Below, one piece after another: positions 59,728-64,000 of a stretch of DNA of 64,000 bases. Location of the stretch: contig NW_026944384.1 in assembly GCF_033439725.1 (NCBI RefSeq), positions 1,302,001 through 1,366,000 on the forward strand, in the 5' to 3' direction. Origin of the DNA: Neurospora tetraspora (Eukaryota; Ascomycota; Sordariomycetes; Sordariales; Sordariaceae). Both the position numbers and the translations under genes were made by a program. Below the pieces are notes generated by a model. The model saw only the letters and a list, made by a program, of their open reading frames with translations, was not told the DNA's origin and made no database searches. How positions within the stretch are numbered: the first letter of the stretch is position 1; every line of letters begins with the position of its first letter.

Positions 59728-59800
59728 GTTGGGGATTGGAGGTCAGTTCCTGTCTGTTTCCCCAACTCTGCTGCACACTGAGTGACCTCCAATCCCCAAC
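59728..59800. repeat. 18-bp perfect inverted repeat with 37-base spacer (strong hairpin)
   Basis: gttggggattggaggtca at 59728-59745 is the exact reverse complement of 59783-59800. The hairpin lies about 140 bases beyond the 3' end of the tRNA-Ser gene on the minus strand. Confidence 0.8.
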
Positions 59801-59928
59801 ATTAGTCACAAGCCTAACAAAGTGTTTTCGTCTCGGTCAACTTTGCAAAAGGAAAACCGAAAAGCAAAATGAATGGCGAAGCAAGGAAAAAGAGACAGAG
59901 AGAAAAGAAGGATGGCTGCAGTTGGGAA

Positions 59929-59943
59929 AAAGTCAAAAAGAAA
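59929..59943 (-). terminator. Pol III terminator of tRNA-Ser
   Basis: On the minus strand the tRNA end is followed by TTTCTTTTTGACTTTTT, with two T runs of five. Confidence 0.8.
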
Positions 59944-60043
59944 CGTCACCTGTAGGATTCGAACCTACGCTCCCGAGGGAACTGCCTAAACTTGCTTTCT
60001 TACGAATAGCAGGGCAGCGCGTTAACCACTCCGCCAAAGTGAC
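59944..60043 (-). tRNA. tRNA-Ser(GCU) with a 19-nt intron
   Basis: Reads serine codons AGC/AGU. The acceptor stem pairs GTCACTT (60043-60037) with AGGTGAC, one G-T wobble; discriminator G at 59944. The D arm has AGTGGTTAA; the anticodon stem is CTGCC/GGCAG; the anticodon GCT is at 60010-60008. An intron of 19 nt follows the base 3' of the anticodon (canonical position 37/38). The long variable arm (TCCC..GGGA) marks a type II tRNA and the T arm is GTAGG-TTCGAAT-CCTAC. Both internal promoter boxes (A: TGGCGGAGTGG, B: GGTTCGAATCC) are complete. A T-rich Pol III terminator (TTTCTTTTT) follows on the minus strand, at about 59943-59935. An antisense protein frame across this locus is spurious. Confidence 0.95.
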
Positions 60044-60717
60044 TTTGTTGAAGAAGTGGTCTATTTGTCCTACTCATATTGGTTAGTACCGTCCGCAGCC
60101 GCCACAACCCAAGGTAAAAACAACAACAAGGCGAACCAAGCAAAGTGGTAGAATTGGATTGATTGGAAGGTTGAAGAGGGAAGAGAGGGAATGCCCCGCT
60201 GGCCTGGAATAAATACATGATTTGGTAGAGGGTGGGTAACGCCTGCCACACCAGGGTTCTAGAACACTGTGCCGGCAATAAAGAAGCGTCTGTGGCTGTG
60301 CGGGAGTCGCGCTTGGCTTTCTTGATCTTCGGGCCACCTTCCCTGTCGCCGTGCGTCACCTTGAACCGATTGAAGCTAGGTTGGCGGTTTCCCATAACGT
60401 GGCATTTACTTTACTGGCGCGGCCATGTTTATCAGTTGAACAGTTCAAGTTCTCCTTACAGCACCTTTGGACCCCCAGAAGTGCATTCTACTGCCTGCAT
60501 TGTAGCTGCTTACGTCCACTGTCAATCTCACCTCATCACCTACCTCTAGGAGATACCTCTTTCTACCTCGACGACCTCGCTTGTTCACTCGATCACGAAT
60601 TCCCATTCCACTCACTTCCACCCATGATGGCAACTTAGTGCGATCCCTCCATTGCTAAACCAAAAGTTCAACCTCTTCGGTCACGGTTTCGCCATTCACT
60701 CTCGCAAATAGGCCAAG
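60044..60717. other. Divergent upstream region of tRNA-Ser and HRD1
   Basis: About 670 bases holding the tRNA 5' flank and the HRD1 promoter/leader. The frames 60232-60549 and 60351-60638 have no motif. Confidence 0.5.
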
Positions 60718-63484
60718 ATGCGGTTGGCGTGGTACGCAGGGGTAAGTGGAAGCTTCCCCCTAGCTCAGCTCCAGCTCCCCCATACATCTCCAAACTCTCC
60801 AGCTCCAGCTTCTCTATATACTCACAAACCATATGGAGATACACTCGAACTAACCATGGTTCAAATGCACAGTGCTCGACGGCCCTAGCGGCCTCGGTCA
60901 TCCTTTCGGCGTTCCATCAACGAGCCAACTTCTACTCTGCCGTCGTCCATCTGGGCCAGAACAGCCTCTCTCTCGTGGTACGTCCATATCCTCCCATCAA
61001 CCTTCTGAAAGAGGTATTATCCCCAGTAGCTGACCTAACTATATTCTCCTACCAAATAGGTCCTCGCGAACCTGATCCTCGTCCTCTATGGAGCCTTCAT
61101 GTACGGCCTCCAGCGCCTCTGCTTCGGCCCCCTCCGCCCCGTCGAGATCGAGCAACTGTACGAACGCGCCTGGTTCGCCGTCACCGAGACATGTCTGGCC
61201 ATGACCATCTTCCGCGAAGAAGTCGGCCCCTTCTTCCTGTTCATGTTCACGGCGCTTGTCACGGGCAAAGTATGGGGCTGGATAGGCGAAGGCCGGGTCG
61301 AGATCTTTGAGCAACAACCGCCCGCCAACCCGCGACTGTTCCACACCCGCCTGTCCGTCTCGCTGCTCCTTAGCGTGGCGTACAATGTCTGGATGTTGAA
61401 GTACTGCGTCGATACCGTGGTCCAGCAGGCGCGTCCTACCATGATGGTGATGTTCCTGTTTGAGTTTGCTGTGCAGACGGTGACCTCGGGCCAGACGCTC
61501 ATAAGGTATCTGTTCTCCATGTGGGAGCAGCATATCACGAGGGTGCAGACGAGGAATGGGTTGGAGCAGAGGAGACAGCAGATTAGAGAGCGCAGGGCGG
61601 AGATTCTGAGGCGCAGAGAGCAGGGTGATGCGGAGGCGGAGAATGAGGAGTTGCCGAGCGAGGATGATGTGGAAGAGATGGATATCGAGGTTCCTGGCTG
61701 GGATGCCAAGGGACTGTATATCTTGTCATTGGATTTGGTTTCTGGTAAGTCGGGGTGCTCTTCGCTATGCGTATGCGCAGTTGTACTAACCATGGCGAAC
61801 AGACTTCCTCAAGCTCTGCATTTACACCGCATTCTTCTGCGTCCTCATGACCTTCTATGGATTGCCCATTCACATTATCAGAGACTGGTTCATGACGACC
61901 AGATCTTTCATCAAGCGACTCAACGCCCTACTGCGCTACCGCCAGGCTCTTCGGGACATGGATCAGTATGCCGACGCTACCGAGCAAGATCTCGGACAAG
62001 ACGACACCTGCATTATTTGCAGAGAAGAAATGCGCCCTTGGAACCCCCAAGACCCTATTCGTCTCGAGCGTACTCGTGCCAAGAAGCTGCCCTGTGGCCA
62101 TATTCTACACCAAGGATGTCTCAAGAGCTGGCTGGAACGCCAGCAAGTGTGCCCGACCTGCCGACGCCCGGTTTCTAGGGAAGGCCAGCAGCCGGACCGA
62201 AATGCGCAGGGGGCAGGTTTCAACGGGCTCAATCTTCCGGCTGGACAGAACCAGCAACCTCAACAACAGATTAACGGTCAAGCGCCCGCCAACCAAGCTC
62301 CTAATAATCAAGTGAACAACCAGAATAACGGAGTTCGGATTAACGGAGTTCGGATGTTCAACTTGGGTCCTATTAGATTAGGCTTCGCACAAGGCCAGGA
62401 TATTCAGGAGATGGCCAGGAGAATGGGTATCCCGGAGAATATGGCTAATGCCCATCAGCCCGTGAATGCGCAGGCACCACCAGCACAACAACCTGTTAAT
62501 GGACAAGGTTCTACTGGCATGGATCAGATTCAGACGCAGCTGGTGGAAATTGGGCAGCGCCTGGACCAGGAATTGAGGGACTTGAGCGCCACGATAGGAC
62601 AGTTCCGCTCGTTGCAGAACATTGCTACAGAGCTGGCTCGGGTACGCCACGCTCAACAAGCGCAAGCTCTGGGGTTTACACTTCCTCAAGAGCCTGTACA
62701 AATCCAACCATTCCCACAAAACATCACTAGGCATGGCGCTGCGGATTGGGGAACAGCCATTCCAGCCGGCAGTCCCGACTTGCCCGAGGGGGTGGTGATC
62801 CCCGAGGGGTGGTCGCTACTTCCTCTGGAGCGGTTGAACGGTGCTGCTGTTGCTCCGGGACAGAATGCGGGTCAGGCCGACCAAGCCGGCCAGCAAGGGA
62901 ATGTTGAGACAGCAATACCAGGGACAGCAACGGCAGGACCGGTGCCAACGGTTGTAGAACCAAGGCCCGATAATGCAGCTCAAACTGGAGCTCAAAATCA
63001 AGCCCAGGGAAATATAGCCTCTGGTCTTCTAACCACTACACCACCGACTGGCCTCAGCCAACCCATTACCCCCACGACTCCCGCAACTCCCATGAGTCCT
63101 GCTGAACAACAACAACCTGTCACCAACACTGCATCACCAACAACTGCCGGGACTGGAGAGACGCAAGCTCCGCGTTCATCAGTACCATCAACATCATCTA
63201 CTCGACCAGAAAGCAGACTCCATAATCCAGTAACGATAATGCCGGACGCGAATACTGGACCATTGGGAGGAATGGGGGCAGGTTGGAGCTTCAATAATGT
63301 CCCGCCCTCTCCGCAGCCGGAGGCATCCCAGGCCCCCAGTATCAGGAGAGAAGAAGAGCAGGAGGAGGTTGAGAGTGACGGTCGCTTATCTATTGACGTT
63401 AGTGAAAGTTATAGACCTAGGCCGAGGCCTGCTCCCGCTGCGGTTGAGGATGCTGAGGATGAAGAAGCTGCTAGCAGGAGCTGA
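60718..63484 (+). CDS. HRD1: ER E3 ubiquitin ligase HRD1 (synoviolin), RING-H2
   Basis: Multipass ER membrane ligase that forms the retrotranslocation channel and ubiquitinates misfolded proteins (ERAD). Exons 60718-60741, 60873-60977, 61060-61744, 61803-63484; 831 residues. The head [22 protein letters not shown] and [54 protein letters not shown] is typical of HRD1, followed by further membrane helices to about 310. The RING-H2 finger has Cys341, Cys344, Cys369, His371, His374, Cys377, Cys388 and Cys391 (CIIC...[10 protein letters not shown]...CPTC). A long disordered tail rich in Gln, Asn, Pro and Ala follows to the end. The charged 210-235 segment ([18 protein letters not shown]) lies in a cytosolic loop. 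All zinc ligands are present, so the ligase should be active. Confidence 0.96.
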
Positions 63485-63703
63485 GTGCCCTGGAAGAAGA
63501 TGAGTTGATGGTATTCTTAACGGCGTTTGGGAGGAAATTGCCCACCTGTTTCTGGCGAATGCTGGCGGCTGACAAAGCGTTCAGTGGTGGTAGCGGCACC
63601 GTGGTCTTTTCAAGTTATTAGTTTCAGCGATACAAATGTATAAATTATAGTTTCTTGTTTTTCTCTCTTAGCCTTAGGGCCTCTCTCGCCGTCGATACTA
63701 TGA
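63485..63703. other. HRD1 3' region
   Basis: About 220 bases after the HRD1 stop, without a gene. Confidence 0.5.
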
Positions 63704-64000
63704 AGAGTACCGACTCGCTGGAATCGTGACACAGCACTGCAGCAGGAGCGGCGGAACGTCGATCAGGGACGGGAGCTATCCGGACTCCGTTCGAACGCGC
63801 AGACGACGTCGTCGGGATCCTCTCCAACATCAGTTCCCAACCTGCCCAAGATCCTCGTTGAGAATGACCGCATCCTCACAGCCGCCACCACCTCTATCTC
63901 GGCCAACGTGATCGGACCAACACTGCGGTCCAAGTTCTTTCTCGATACCGTATTAAAGAACACCCTGGTGTTGCTCCATCAACTCTCCCGCCTACTTAAC
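63704..64000 (+). CDS. Probable exon of an unidentified gene, cut by the right edge
   Basis: The plus strand is open from after a TGA at 63701-63703 to base 64000. Its right part looks like protein: ELSGLRSNAQTTSSGSS then VPNLPKILVENDRILTAATT and VIGPTLRSKFFLDTVLKNTL, with helical Leu/Lys patterns. No start codon was found, so an upstream exon or acceptor (for example tatgaag or ctcttag near 63670-63706) would be needed. The minus-strand frame at 63763-63963 is the alternative. I do not recognise the family. Confidence 0.4.

Larger units (their letters stand above)
57442..59943. other. 2.5-kb gene-poor region with inverted and simple repeats
   Basis: No coding frame is convincing. It holds two perfect 18-bp inverted repeats (listed separately), simple repeats near 58.86 and 58.96 kb, and gatc/cgat-rich stretches. 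The left part is the 3' region of the NmrA-like gene. No transposase remnant was recognised. Confidence 0.5.

Noticed and set aside
59568-60086. 172-codon plus-strand frame ending in a segment like SPVGFEPTLPRE
   Set aside because: It is the antisense of the tRNA-Ser gene; the residues come from the T arm and are a well-known annotation artefact.
63763-63963. 66-codon minus-strand frame at the right edge
   Set aside because: Less protein-like than the plus-strand frame over the same bases and without a continuation; it cannot be fully excluded.

Overview
The window is nuclear DNA of a filamentous ascomycete, most likely a Sordariomycete close to Neurospora or Sordaria. The evidence is intron style (50-100 nt, GTAAGT/GTATGT donors, CTAAC branch points, CAG/TAG acceptors), polypyrimidine-rich leaders, GC-rich third positions, a tRNA-Ser with an intron after position 37, and the identity of the proteins. 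The genus is an inference. I found 20 protein genes (one cut by the left edge and one probable exon cut by the right edge are counted separately below) and one tRNA. I saw no transposon with coding capacity, CRISPR, rRNA or bacterial feature.

Layout from left to right: AP-3 delta adaptin (minus, truncated at base 1); EMC2 (plus); a 4.1-kb stretch without genes that leads into a coiled-coil/ubiquitin-like protein (plus); COQ10 (minus); glutamine-dependent NAD synthetase QNS1 (plus); tRNA m3C methyltransferase of the TRM140/METTL2 family (plus); primase large subunit PRI2 and an AIM24-family protein (both minus); a DUF1279/FAM210 mitochondrial protein, a PNGase A-like amidase and a MARVEL protein (plus); a MIM2-like outer-membrane protein (minus); eIF2 beta, an FAD oxidoreductase and an ADGF-type adenosine deaminase (plus); an unknown proline-rich protein and an RVS167-like BAR-SH3 protein (minus); cysteine desulfurase NFS1, a CsbD-like stress protein and an NmrA-like reductase (plus); a repeat-bearing gene-poor stretch with tRNA-Ser(GCU) (minus); HRD1 ubiquitin ligase (plus); and an open frame running off the right edge.

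The genes are mostly housekeeping and not an operon or cluster. Shared themes are mitochondria (COQ10, AIM24, DUF1279, MIM2, NFS1), ER quality control (EMC2, HRD1, perhaps PNGase A) and membrane traffic (AP-3, BAR-SH3). The most unusual object is the unknown gene at 43110-45440. Its frame is open for 776 codons except for a single in-frame TAG at 45161-45159, which lies in a predictable hairpin and is in the T-A-G context favoured by the A-to-I mRNA editing described in sexual-stage Sordariomycetes. Editing would turn the stop into Trp and join a 93-codon head to the 680-codon body. Other points of note are a start codon split by an intron (AP-3 delta), very small first coding exons, a Gly/Ser insertion with G-quadruplex-prone DNA inside an FAD-binding fold, and two perfect 18-bp inverted repeats between 59.1 and 59.8 kb. 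Splice sites were assigned by eye from consensus and reading frame; no transcript data were available.
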